Shown piece after piece: positions 21,565 to 30,430 of a stretch of 34,915 nucleotides of DNA (positions are counted from its first letter, which is position 1; every line of letters begins with the position of its first letter). The translations under genes and the position numbers were made by a program. This DNA is from an uncultured Campylobacter sp. (GTDB lineage: Bacteria > Campylobacterota > Campylobacteria > Campylobacterales > Campylobacteraceae): positions 1-34,915 of the forward strand of contig NZ_CALKTS010000059.1 in NCBI RefSeq assembly GCF_937997595.1, written 5' to 3'. The notes under the pieces are model-generated. The model worked only from the letters and a program-made list of their open reading frames with translations, was not told the DNA's origin and did not search any database.

Positions 21565-24500
21565 TTAGCGAGCGACTTTAAATTTAAGCGTTTGCAGATC
21601 GTAGTTATTTACCTGCTCGTATTGCATATCCTCGATAGAGATCGCAGGAAGCGCGCACGAGCCCGACATGATCACGTTTATCGGCGTGTAGATGACGCCG
21701 GTACTATTATGGCCCTCTTGCGGATCGTAGTAAAAATAACCGCTTTTCGGGAAGTGAAGTACTCGGTCGTACAGATACTCCGTATGCTCGATCGCTACGC
21801 TATCCACAAAGCCTTCCGGGCGAGCCTGTGCGGCCGAGCCCAGGCGCTCATTTACCGCCTCAAAGCAGCTAGGCATCGCCTCGTCGATTGCGAAATTATA
21901 CAGATAATGATTCGCTCGCCAGCTGATCTTAGAGTAAATTTTCTGCCCTACTTTGAGTTTGTTTAGATCGACGATGTTGCCGCGAGCATCGAGAAACTCG
22001 CGATAAATTTCAACCTTCTTATCTCGGTCGTTATCAAACGGTCTATTTATGCTAAGCGGATTGTGTTTGACCGCAGCGCTTTCATATCCAAATCCCAGCA
22101 CCGTAAAAAACAGCTCGCCGTTGCCGCTCATCGGCGTAAATTCTATCGAGCCGTCTTTAACCGCAAGCTTGGTATCCAGCGGCGAATTAAAATTTTTCGT
22201 CTCGCCGTCGTATTTCAAAGCAAAGCTAATATCTTTTTTCGCGTCCTTAAAATACGCATCAAATCCGCGTATAACGCTCGCTCGCTCCTGCGTATTGTCC
22301 GCATCTTTTAGGTTGCGCACGAGCGCGATAGCCGCCTTGCTTGTGCTATCGTCTTTGATGCCCGCCTTGCCGAATGCGTAGAGCTTAAAGGCAGCGTCTC
22401 TTATGTCGCTGGCAAAGGTCAAGCCCGCTCCGTCTTCGGCGTAATCATAATCCATTTGGTTTATTTTTTCACGCATGAAGTTAAACTCGGTCGTCATATT
22501 GTGCTTTTTAAGTATCGCAGCCATAGCGATGCGAGCCATCGGCGAGTTATCATAAAGGCCATTGTCGAAAATAAAATTTATCTCATCGTCATCGAGCTTG
22601 CCGTATTGATCTAGCACGAAATCCGCGTATATTCGAAGCGTCGCTTGATCTTCGTAGTCTGATTTTAAGGCGCTAAATATCAGCGATCTTTGCTTATTGC
22701 TAAGGAATTTATAGCGCGCATCAAGCTCCAATAAAACGTCGCTTGCATAGATCGAAGCGTAGTAATTAGTCACGCCGCTAGCGCTCCAGTAGCCGAAACT
22801 GCCGCTAGGTTTGAGGCGAGATAGAATTCTACTTGCATACTCGTTTACGCGGTTGGTTAAGGTTTTATTGGAGTCTTTGCGTGCGACATAATCAACCGCT
22901 ACCATCTTTGAAGTAAGCTGCTCGGTGCAGCCGTAAGGATAGAGATATAGCTCGTCCGCTAGGCTAAAAGCATTAGGCGTAGCGCTGATGTGAGTATAAA
23001 TTTCTTTATAGCTCGGATCGATTTTGAGCGTTACCGGCTTATCGCCATAGCTTACGTGAAATAGCTTCGAGCGCGGGAACTGGCTGATTATGTCAAATTC
23101 CACGTCGTTGCTAAATTTCTGCCCATTTGCGTCAAGATCAAATTTAATATTTGCATCTGCAATATCAAGCGCGCTCGCGGTGAAGTTCGTATGCTTGACC
23201 TCAAGCGGTTTGAGCGTGAAATTTGCCTCACCGCCGCTTATAGCGACCGAAGGAGATGAGCTGATTTTCAAGACCGCATTTTGCTCCTTATCAGTGGTGT
23301 TGATGAGCGTTATCGGCACGGAAATTTCATCGCCGCGTACCATGTAGGTTAGATCGGCGGGCTTTATGATCACGTCGTCTCGGACCTTGGCTTCGACGTT
23401 TGCCGAGCCAATCGTAGCCGTCTCTCCGATAGCCATGGCGCTTAGTCGGATCGTGGAGTTAAAATTTTTCGGCATCGCAAGCTCAAATTTCGCCTCGCCG
23501 TTTGCATCCGCTTTTGCGATCAGCATTTTGATAAATTTTTTCTGCTTTTTGTTTTCGACTGGGCTTAAATTCCGTTTAGCTTTCGCCATCACGCCGTCGC
23601 CGCCGAAGCTTAGTTCTTTAGCAGTAGTTTGATACACACTAAGATCATCGTAAATGTCAAAGTACCGCAGCGCAAAATACGCGCTAACGTCAAACGCCTT
23701 AAATGCATCAAGCTCCTCTTGTGAGACGATATCTAAAATTCCAAGATCGACTGCGTAGAGTATGACTTTGGAATTTGGCTCGCTTTTTACGCTGATCTGC
23801 GCGTTTTGCCCGTTTTTGTAGCTTTTCTCGGCTAGGATTTGCACGCCAGCCTTGTGCGAGCTCGCATCTAGCGCCACCGGCACGTTTGCATAGGCGCGAA
23901 GCGGCATAGCAGCGGGTGTCGCGGCGCGCGCGATTACAGCGTTGATGTGTCCGCCGACGAAATCCTCCGGCACGCTAAGCTCAAATTCCGCGCTACCGCC
24001 TTTTATGGATAGAATTTTATAATCGTAAACCCGCTCTCCTACGAGCGAGATATTTAGCACGCCGCTTTCTACCGGAGAATTGATGACGCCTTTAATTTTA
24101 TCTCCAGCTTTAACCTTATCGCTTGCGAGTTTGATTTTAGCGCTTTGTACGTCTTTAGCGTTTACCCGTCCATAATATCCCCAGCCGCTTACATCCACGC
24201 GCACGCCAGCACTTGCGCCACTTGAGTAATCGTTTGCGACGATTAGATAATTGCCGCCGTTTTGGAATTTGTACTCAAACTCGCGCGCATCGGTGCTAAC
24301 GGCGCTTACGAGATTAAAGCTTTCTTGCTCGACGTATCTGTTGCCGTCATAAACGTAAGTAAAATCGTCTCGGTAAATTTCAACGTCGATCTTGCCTTTA
24401 ACGTCGGTTTTGGTTTTGGAATCTAGCAGCGCAAAGCCGAATTTTACGCTATCGCCGCTTGAAATAAAATCCTTGCTCGCGCGAATTCCTACGATACGAT

Positions 24501-26730
24501 CATAAGGCAGATAGCTCAGGCTGCGATATGCGTTTACGTTTTTGCCCTCTTCGGTTACGCTGAAATTTAGTAGAATATTTATGGCGTTAGAGACATTTAG
24601 ATCAGCTGCTGCCGGCGAGAGTGCAAGCTCCTTTTTACCGGCGGGGCTTAGCGTAAATTCTGCCCTACGAAGCTGCGTAGCGCCCTTTTTCTTTAAGCGA
24701 TCGTTTAGAAACGAAAAGCCCTCGTAGCCTTTAATTTTTAGCTCTTTTTCATAGGCGTTTGCTTCCAGCGAGCCTTTCAAATCTCCAGCCGGCGCGCCTG
24801 CAAGATAGTTTGAGCTTAGCTTTAAAGTTATGATCTCATCTGCGCCGTATTCGTCTTTGGCAGTGAGAATTTCATTTTTAATGCGGTTTGGAACAAAATT
24901 TTCTACGCTGAAGCTTTTAGAAGCGATGATTTTGTCCTCATAGATGAGATCTAGGCGGTAAGTGCCGCTTTTCTCGCCCATCAGCTCGTCGATTTTAACG
25001 CTGCCGAACTCATCGGTGTTTTGCGCGCGCGTGATGACCGCAGTGCCGCTAGGATCGTAAATTTTAAATTTAATCGGCGTATTTTTTAAAGAGCTAAAAT
25101 CGCGATTTTTCATCACGATCGTGCCTAAAAGCCGCTCATTCGGGCTTATCAGCTCGCTTGCGAGATAAACGAACGGACGCTTTGCAGTAATCGTTTTCTC
25201 TACGCTTGCTACGGCGTTATTAAACAGCACGAACGCATGCTCATCACCTTTGCTAATCTCGATAGAGCGCGGATTTTTGGCTAGAATTTCCATATTTTCT
25301 AATCGCAAAATTCCATCTCCGTCCGTTTTATCCTCTACGATTAGCTCATTTTTATCGCTGTAAATTTTAACCTTCGCTCTACTTAGCTCCTCGCCATTAC
25401 TAAGCCTAGAAGTATAAATTAGCGCGCCGCGCTCAAGCAGCACCACTTGAGCCGTAATGTCGCTAAGATAGGCTACGCGCGAAACCTCTTGCATCTTTTC
25501 GCCCACTTTGTAAAACGCCGTGATTTTATAAATTCCATCCTCATAGCCTTTAAAATCCATCGCGATTTTATGCTCCGCGACGGCGTTTTTAGCGCCTCCT
25601 ATATCAAAGCTCTTAACCGCGATCTCGCTAGCTAACCCACCTACACTATCTTCGTTGCTTTCAAAGTTTAAAAAATACCTAAAATTTTGCTCAGGGACTT
25701 TGGCAATCGAAATTTTAACCTCATTTACGTTTGAGCTTTTAAAAGCTAACGAAGCGGATTTTGGGATAAAATTTTTCTCGTCGCTAAAGGCTACGAAAGG
25801 CAGCCTATCGCCCATTTTTACGCTTTGTTTGATCTCGTCACGCAAAATATATGAGCTATCTCCGAAGCCCTTTAGCAGCCTAATCTCGTAGCTTTTATTC
25901 GGCATAAACTCGTCGCTTACTATATCTGCATAGTAGTAGCATGAAGGATCGTCGCTTTCGCCGCCCTCTTCATCTTCGTCATAATAATAATATCGCGGCT
26001 GAGTGAGGCTAAATTTACTCACGCCTACGATTCTTACGTATTTGGCGGACAGCTCGTCCATATAGTTAGGGAAACACACTCTAGCCGCGAGTGAGCCGTC
26101 TTTTAGAGCCGCAGGGCGGATCTGCACGCCGCTTAAATTTGAAGCGTTAATGCTATCATTAAAAGGCTCCTCGTCTGTGCGCAGCTCCACTGGATTTTGC
26201 AGCTTTGCGCCCGCTTTTGAGGTGAGGGATTCTATTTGCAATACGACGTTTTGCGCCTTAGGATCGAAGCTGAATAAAAAATTCCGATCATCGTGCGAGC
26301 TAAGCTCGTAGGATATATCGTTTTGGGCTAAATTCTGCGCACGGTAAATTCTAGTCGCTTGCTGTAGCGCGTCCTTGCTAACCGCATCGTTAAATTTAAT
26401 TGCCACTAACCCCGGACGCAGAAGCGCGATATGCTCGGTGCTAAAAGGCTCTGTCTCGAACTCAAAGCGCACCCCGCGCGCCTCGCACGAATAATTAACC
26501 CCGGCGCTAAGCATCGGCTTAGGATAGAGCCTGATTGAGCTCTCGCTCACGCTTTCGTAGGTGCCCGTGATTTTGGGAGTGCATTTTAAGATCTGCTTTT
26601 GCGTGACACTAAATCCACTGCCGTCCACCCCGCTAATCTCGTAAGCCCCGCTAGCGTATTTGATCTCTACGCCCGCGGCAAAGCTAGCCAAAGCGCAAAA
26701 TAGCGCTGCGCTTAGTAGTTTTGTCTTCAT
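21565..26730 (-). CDS. Bacterial alpha-2-macroglobulin
   Basis: A large periplasmic protease-trap protein of the YfhM family, about 1,721 residues. The start is the ATG at 26730, preceded by AAAGGA; a TTG at 26745 lacks a site. A Sec signal peptide (MKTKLLSAALFCALASFAAG) has no lipobox cysteine, so unlike E. coli YfhM it is probably soluble. Macroglobulin and bait-region domains fill the middle. The thioester motif is CTEQ (C1268-Q1271, in YLYPYGCTEQLTSK), able to form the Cys-Gln thioester that traps attacking proteases. An alpha/alpha-toroid follows. The gene lies 47 bases downstream of pbpC in the same direction, the usual pairing: together they are thought to guard and repair the cell wall after host attack. 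A terminator closes the operon. Confidence 0.93.
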   Translation of the reverse strand: MKTKLLSAALFCALASFAAGVEIKYASGAYEISGVDGSGFSVTQKQILKCTPKITGTYESVSESSIRLYPKPMLSAGVNYSCEARGVRFEFETEPFSTEHIALLRPGLVAIKFNDAVSKDALQQATRIYRAQNLAQNDISYELSSHDDRNFLFSFDPKAQNVVLQIESLTSKAGAKLQNPVELRTDEEPFNDSINASNLSGVQIRPAALKDGSLAARVCFPNYMDELSAKYVRIVGVSKFSLTQPRYYYYDEDEEGGESDDPSCYYYADIVSDEFMPNKSYEIRLLKGFGDSSYILRDEIKQSVKMGDRLPFVAFSDEKNFIPKSASLAFKSSNVNEVKISIAKVPEQNFRYFLNFESNEDSVGGLASEIAVKSFDIGGAKNAVAEHKIAMDFKGYEDGIYKITAFYKVGEKMQEVSRVAYLSDITAQVVLLERGALIYTSRLSNGEELSRAKVKIYSDKNELIVEDKTDGDGILRLENMEILAKNPRSIEISKGDEHAFVLFNNAVASVEKTITAKRPFVYLASELISPNERLLGTIVMKNRDFSSLKNTPIKFKIYDPSGTAVITRAQNTDEFGSVKIDELMGEKSGTYRLDLIYEDKIIASKSFSVENFVPNRIKNEILTAKDEYGADEIITLKLSSNYLAGAPAGDLKGSLEANAYEKELKIKGYEGFSFLNDRLKKKGATQLRRAEFTLSPAGKKELALSPAAADLNVSNAINILLNFSVTEEGKNVNAYRSLSYLPYDRIVGIRASKDFISSGDSVKFGFALLDSKTKTDVKGKIDVEIYRDDFTYVYDGNRYVEQESFNLVSAVSTDAREFEYKFQNGGNYLIVANDYSSGASAGVRVDVSGWGYYGRVNAKDVQSAKIKLASDKVKAGDKIKGVINSPVESGVLNISLVGERVYDYKILSIKGGSAEFELSVPEDFVGGHINAVIARAATPAAMPLRAYANVPVALDASSHKAGVQILAEKSYKNGQNAQISVKSEPNSKVILYAVDLGILDIVSQEELDAFKAFDVSAYFALRYFDIYDDLSVYQTTAKELSFGGDGVMAKAKRNLSPVENKKQKKFIKMLIAKADANGEAKFELAMPKNFNSTIRLSAMAIGETATIGSANVEAKVRDDVIIKPADLTYMVRGDEISVPITLINTTDKEQNAVLKISSSPSVAISGGEANFTLKPLEVKHTNFTASALDIADANIKFDLDANGQKFSNDVEFDIISQFPRSKLFHVSYGDKPVTLKIDPSYKEIYTHISATPNAFSLADELYLYPYGCTEQLTSKMVAVDYVARKDSNKTLTNRVNEYASRILSRLKPSGSFGYWSASGVTNYYASIYASDVLLELDARYKFLSNKQRSLIFSALKSDYEDQATLRIYADFVLDQYGKLDDDEINFIFDNGLYDNSPMARIAMAAILKKHNMTTEFNFMREKINQMDYDYAEDGAGLTFASDIRDAAFKLYAFGKAGIKDDSTSKAAIALVRNLKDADNTQERASVIRGFDAYFKDAKKDISFALKYDGETKNFNSPLDTKLAVKDGSIEFTPMSGNGELFFTVLGFGYESAAVKHNPLSINRPFDNDRDKKVEIYREFLDARGNIVDLNKLKVGQKIYSKISWRANHYLYNFAIDEAMPSCFEAVNERLGSAAQARPEGFVDSVAIEHTEYLYDRVLHFPKSGYFYYDPQEGHNSTGVIYTPINVIMSGSCALPAISIEDMQYEQVNNYDLQTLKFKVAR

Positions 26731-26777
26731 AAAATTCCTTTGCAAAAATTTTACGAAATTATATACAAATTAACCTT

Positions 26778-29700
26778 TTATTTTCTTTCATTTACTCTAA
26801 AATTTGCTTTAGCGAAATTTGCATTTTCGTCCAAGCAGCCAAGCTCAAAATCCCCTGCACCAAGGCTTAGCGTAAAAGCCTCACCGTTAGTGCGCGCAAA
26901 ATATTCTCCCGTTTTAACTTTAGAATTTGTAGGCGCTAAGCTTTGTGTGGTGAAATCGCGTGCCACAAAATTTTGCTGCGAGGAATTTTGATCCGCGAAA
27001 TTTTTCGCTGTGAAATTTTGAGCCCCCGAATTTTGCTCTGTGGAATTTTGCAAGATAGAATTTTGCGATGCCAAATTCCGTGTAGCTGGATTTTCAGCAA
27101 TAAAATTCCATCCCGCAGAATTTTTCTTCGTAAGATTTTGTGATTTTACATTCTGCGACGCTAAATTTTGTCGCATAGAATTTTGTGCTGTAGAATTCTG
27201 TTCTACAAAATTTTGCTGTACTAAATTTCGCTTTAAATTATCTTGCTGCGCCGCGCTAGAATGCTTGGAATCCAAATCCGCGGAATTCTCCCCCGTAAAC
27301 GCAGTGGAATTTAGCGCTATAAACTCCCGCGAACCGCCGCTTAGCCTGATATATACCCGCTCGCCGAAAACCGCTGTGCACTGTATCTTTAACCGTAGCG
27401 TGCCGTCCGCGCCGGTCTCGTAGATTTTGGCGTTGATGTCGTTTAGCACGGGCTTTACGGCAGCAAATTTAGCCGCGCACCTTCCTGCGCGCACCTTTTG
27501 CGGATCGACTAGGCCGTGTTTTAGCAGATAAAAAAGCTCGCTCGTGCCGTAAATTTCGCACTCCTCGTTGGGCTCAACCCCGTCGATCGTAAGATCCTCG
27601 GCGCTTTGCGCGCACTCCTTTTCGCGGTATGCGTCGGTGCATACCCGCCGCAAGCTCACGCCCGCAGGACGCGCAAACTCCGCCTCGCCCAGCATGCCCG
27701 ATTTATCGAGGAAAGCAAACATATTAAACGCGACTTTTGCCGCACTCACGCCGCCGCTAAGATCCCTAGTCTTGGAGCCGTCGAAATTTCCCAGCCAGAC
27801 GCCGAGGGTAAATTTAGGCGTAAGCGCGACGGTGTAGAGATCGCGCGCATCGGCGCTCGTGCCCGTTTTAAACATCAGCGGCGGCGCGTTTAGGGTATTT
27901 TGCCACACCGAGCCGAGATAGGAGCGCGGCGCGTTTCTTAACATCTGCGTTACGATGTAGGCGCTCTGCGGGGTTAAAATTTTAGCATCGTCGCCGATCT
28001 TTGCGCCCGCTATTTCGAGCTTTCGTAGCTTGCCGCCGTTTGCAAACGCGCTGTAAAGGCGGCTAAGATCCATTAGACTCATCGAAATACTGCCAAGCGC
28101 GATACCTGCGCCGTAATAATCCTTGCTAAATTCCGCCATATGCACGCCACTAAGCATCTCATACAGCCCGTCGTCACCCAGCATCAAATTTAGCTTTACC
28201 GCAGGGATATTCAGGCTCAGGCTTAGCGCGTCAGTCGCACTCACTGCACCCATGAAGCTCTGGTTGTAGTTGCGCGGCACGTAGCCCGCGAAGGTTATCG
28301 GCGCGTCGATCAGCTTCTTTGAAGGGGTGATGAGCCCGTGCTCAAGGGCTTTGGCGTAGATGAAGGGCTTGAGCGTCGAGCCTACGTTTTTTTGTGAGCG
28401 CACGCCGTCGTTTTGCCCCTCATTGGCGCTAAAATCGTGGCTGCCGACGTAGGCGATCACCCTCATACTTTCGTTGTCGATCAGCACCGCAGCGCCGTTT
28501 CTAACGCCCTTATCGCGCAGGGAGAGGATCTCGCTTTTCAAAAAGCTCTCAAGCGCGATCTGGGTTTTAAGATCCAAGCTCGAATAAATTTTACCCTCGC
28601 TTAGGCGCGCAAGCTCCTGCTCTAGCGCAGTTTGCTCCTTGGACTGCGCGCTCGCTTTAGAGTTTGCGGAATTTTCCCGCGTCTTGGCGTTTGAAACGGA
28701 ATTTGTCTGTATTTTGGCGCCCGGAGTAGAATCTGTCTGAGTACTAGCGTCCGACGAAGCAAAATCCGCCTGCGTACTAGCGTCTGAAACGGAGTTTGTC
28801 TGCGCACTAAAATTTGCGCTCGGCCGCTCGCTAGAGCTTGCGTCTGCCTGCGGATTTTGCGGCGGATGCGCGGTATCTTGCCGACTATTTAAATTTAGAT
28901 TTTGCCGATTTTGCGAGTTTTGATGCGGATGTGCGGTACCGACGACATTCTGCCGCTTGTTTAAATTTATATCCGCACTCGGATTTTGCGGCGAATACTC
29001 GGTTTGTCGTTTATTTGAATTTGCATCTGCGTTATAATTCTGCGGCGAATACGTAGCGCTTCGTTGTTCGTTTAAATTTAGACTTTGCTGATTTTGCGAG
29101 TTTTGCGACGGATGGGCAGCATTAATTAAATCTTGCCTCTCATCCAAGTTTGCGCCCTCTCGTTCATTTGGTTTTACATTTTTCGGTTCATTCGGTTTTG
29201 CGCCCGCCTGCGATTCTACGCCTTCGCGCTCGTTTAAATTTAAGCTCGTTCCGCCTAAATTTAAACTCTTCGGAGCATCCGTTTTAAAATCCGCCTCTTT
29301 GGGATTCATTTCTTTCGAATCCACTCCCGCCTGCGCACTCACGGAGCCGGATAGATTCGGCGCGGCTCTTGTCGCAGCAGTAAAATTTGATTCAGCACTC
29401 GCCGCGCCCGAAAAATTTGATTCTGCCGCCGCCGCGGCTCTGCGTGCAGCCGAGCTTGCTTCCTCTGCCGTCGCGCCGGGCGCGCCGCCCTGCTCTAAAT
29501 TTTGAGTGAAATTTACGTCCTCTTTGGCGGTAAAATTCTGCATTTTATAATTGCTAAACGCTAACAGCGCGTAATGCGGCGCGTAATTGGGCGCTGCGTA
29601 GCGTCTGGGCGAAAACGGCTCCGCAAGAGCGCGCTCATACTCGCTTTGCGAGATCACGCCGCCGTCTCGCAGCTGCGAAATTAGGCGGTTTTTAAGCGCG

Positions 29701-30362
29701 TTGATGTTTGATTTGCGATCCAGGCGGTTTTTGTTCGGATTTTTTGGGATCACGCTAAGAAGCGCGATTTGAGCGTTGCTAAGCTCGCGCAGGTCCTTTT
29801 TGAAGTAAAAATACGCCGCGGTTTTAACCCCCTCGATGTTGCCGCCGTATGGGGCGAGGTTGAAATACATTCCTAAAATTTCATCCTTGCTGAAGTGCCA
29901 CTCCAGCTGAAAGGCGTTGAAAATTTCGATGATTTTGTTCTTGTAGCTGCGCTGTTTGGGGCGCATCATGCGCGCGACCTGCATCGTGATCGTCGAGGCT
30001 CCGACGCGCTCGACGTTACCCTCGCTTTTTTTAGTAAAATTTCGCGTAAAATTATACGTAGCTGCGCGCAGGATCGAGGCTGGATTGACGCCGAAATGGT
30101 AGTAAAAATATCGATCCTCGAAGTAGATCGCGCTTTGTTTCAGCCGCGGCGGTATCTCGTCCGCGCTCGCGTAGAAGCGCCAAATTTGATCGTCGCTGAT
30201 CTGCATATTTAAAATTTCGCCGTTTCGGTCATATAAAATTCTACTCTTCTGCTTGTTTAGCATATCCAAATTTAGCGGATAAAGCGCGTCCAGGATCAAA
30301 AACAAAGCGAATGCAAATGCACAAAATAGCGCGATTTTTAACGTAAATTTTAAAATTTTCAT
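26778..30362 (-). CDS. pbpC: Penicillin-binding protein 1C with two large low-complexity inserts
   Basis: Bifunctional peptidoglycan synthase of the PBP1C family. N-terminal membrane anchor (about 5-27); transglycosylase domain (about 45-250) with EDRYFYYHFG (catalytic E82) and GASTITMQVAR; transpeptidase domain (about 590-890) with STLK (S662, K665), SLN (716-718) and KTGT (832-835); C-terminal BiPBP_C domain from about 960. Length is 1,194 residues against about 770 for E. coli PbpC. Two additions account for this: a linker of about 300 residues (273-580) between the catalytic domains, and about 100 residues (1044-1143) of strict QN(F/S/L)xx pentads inside the BiPBP_C domain, after which the domain resumes (TGEYFARTNGEAFTLSLGAG). 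No ribosome binding site is visible; a minus-strand TATAAT ends 7 bases before the ATG, suggesting a leaderless message. Paired with alpha-2-macroglobulin. Confidence 0.92.
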   Translation of the reverse strand: MKILKFTLKIALFCAFAFALFLILDALYPLNLDMLNKQKSRILYDRNGEILNMQISDDQIWRFYASADEIPPRLKQSAIYFEDRYFYYHFGVNPASILRAATYNFTRNFTKKSEGNVERVGASTITMQVARMMRPKQRSYKNKIIEIFNAFQLEWHFSKDEILGMYFNLAPYGGNIEGVKTAAYFYFKKDLRELSNAQIALLSVIPKNPNKNRLDRKSNINALKNRLISQLRDGGVISQSEYERALAEPFSPRRYAAPNYAPHYALLAFSNYKMQNFTAKEDVNFTQNLEQGGAPGATAEEASSAARRAAAAAESNFSGAASAESNFTAATRAAPNLSGSVSAQAGVDSKEMNPKEADFKTDAPKSLNLGGTSLNLNEREGVESQAGAKPNEPKNVKPNEREGANLDERQDLINAAHPSQNSQNQQSLNLNEQRSATYSPQNYNADANSNKRQTEYSPQNPSADINLNKRQNVVGTAHPHQNSQNRQNLNLNSRQDTAHPPQNPQADASSSERPSANFSAQTNSVSDASTQADFASSDASTQTDSTPGAKIQTNSVSNAKTRENSANSKASAQSKEQTALEQELARLSEGKIYSSLDLKTQIALESFLKSEILSLRDKGVRNGAAVLIDNESMRVIAYVGSHDFSANEGQNDGVRSQKNVGSTLKPFIYAKALEHGLITPSKKLIDAPITFAGYVPRNYNQSFMGAVSATDALSLSLNIPAVKLNLMLGDDGLYEMLSGVHMAEFSKDYYGAGIALGSISMSLMDLSRLYSAFANGGKLRKLEIAGAKIGDDAKILTPQSAYIVTQMLRNAPRSYLGSVWQNTLNAPPLMFKTGTSADARDLYTVALTPKFTLGVWLGNFDGSKTRDLSGGVSAAKVAFNMFAFLDKSGMLGEAEFARPAGVSLRRVCTDAYREKECAQSAEDLTIDGVEPNEECEIYGTSELFYLLKHGLVDPQKVRAGRCAAKFAAVKPVLNDINAKIYETGADGTLRLKIQCTAVFGERVYIRLSGGSREFIALNSTAFTGENSADLDSKHSSAAQQDNLKRNLVQQNFVEQNSTAQNSMRQNLASQNVKSQNLTKKNSAGWNFIAENPATRNLASQNSILQNSTEQNSGAQNFTAKNFADQNSSQQNFVARDFTTQSLAPTNSKVKTGEYFARTNGEAFTLSLGAGDFELGCLDENANFAKANFRVNERK
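26934..27233. repeat. RAATTY array with strict 15-bp register
   Basis: Eighteen successive positions at exact 15-base steps from 26968 to 27223 hold 15 perfect RAATTY hexamers and three near matches (GGATTT at 27088, AGATTT at 27133, ACATTC at 27148). Further in-register copies follow at 27268 (GAATCC) and 27283 (GAATTC). The bases between hexamers vary freely. Translated on the minus strand the array gives 20 pentads xQN(F/S/L)x. Confidence 0.9.
28623..29546. repeat. Repeat-rich linker-coding region in pbpC
   Basis: This encodes the linker between transglycosylase and transpeptidase. Its middle has degenerate units of 54-72 bases, each carrying an (A/G)AATTT word (28891, 28963, 29017, 29074) next to TGCGGCGRAT-like sequence. 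They encode variants of LNLNxRQ and SPQNPxAD. A related pair of 39-base segments begins near 28892 and 29075. Confidence 0.6.
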
Positions 30363-30368
30363 CGCGCA

Positions 30369-30374
30369 ATTATA
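30369..30374 (-). promoter_or_regulatory. Predicted -10 of pbpC
   Basis: TATAAT on the minus strand ends 7 bases before the pbpC ATG, so transcription would start at or within a base or two of the initiation codon. Confidence 0.45.
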
Positions 30375-30391
30375 TCAAAGAATTTTAATGA

Positions 30392-30409
30392 TTTTAGGCT
30401 ATAATGGCG
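30392..30409 (+). promoter_or_regulatory. Predicted promoter of the helicase gene
   Basis: TTTTAGGCTATAATGGCG holds a perfect TATAAT (30400-30405) after a T-rich run. The predicted start point is about 20 bases before the TTG start codon, leaving room for AAGGA. The ATG overlapping this element (30404) cannot therefore be the start. Confidence 0.6.
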
Positions 30410-30430
30410 CCTTTTTGCAAAGGAATAATC

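Noticed and set aside
26934..27233. Pentapeptide-repeat (beta-helix) domain in PBP1C
   Set aside because: The period of five and N-(F/L) fit superficially, but that family needs a small residue (usually Ala) two places before the Leu/Phe. Here it is mostly Gln, and many central residues are Ser. The codon-level RAATTY register explains the pattern better.
26934..27233. CRISPR array
   Set aside because: The 15-bp unit with a 6-bp conserved core is far too short, it lies in frame in a gene, and no cas genes are present.
30404..30430. ATG start for the helicase at 30404
   Set aside because: The ATG overlaps a perfect TATAAT and has no ribosome binding site. TTG at 30431 has AAGGA at correct spacing.
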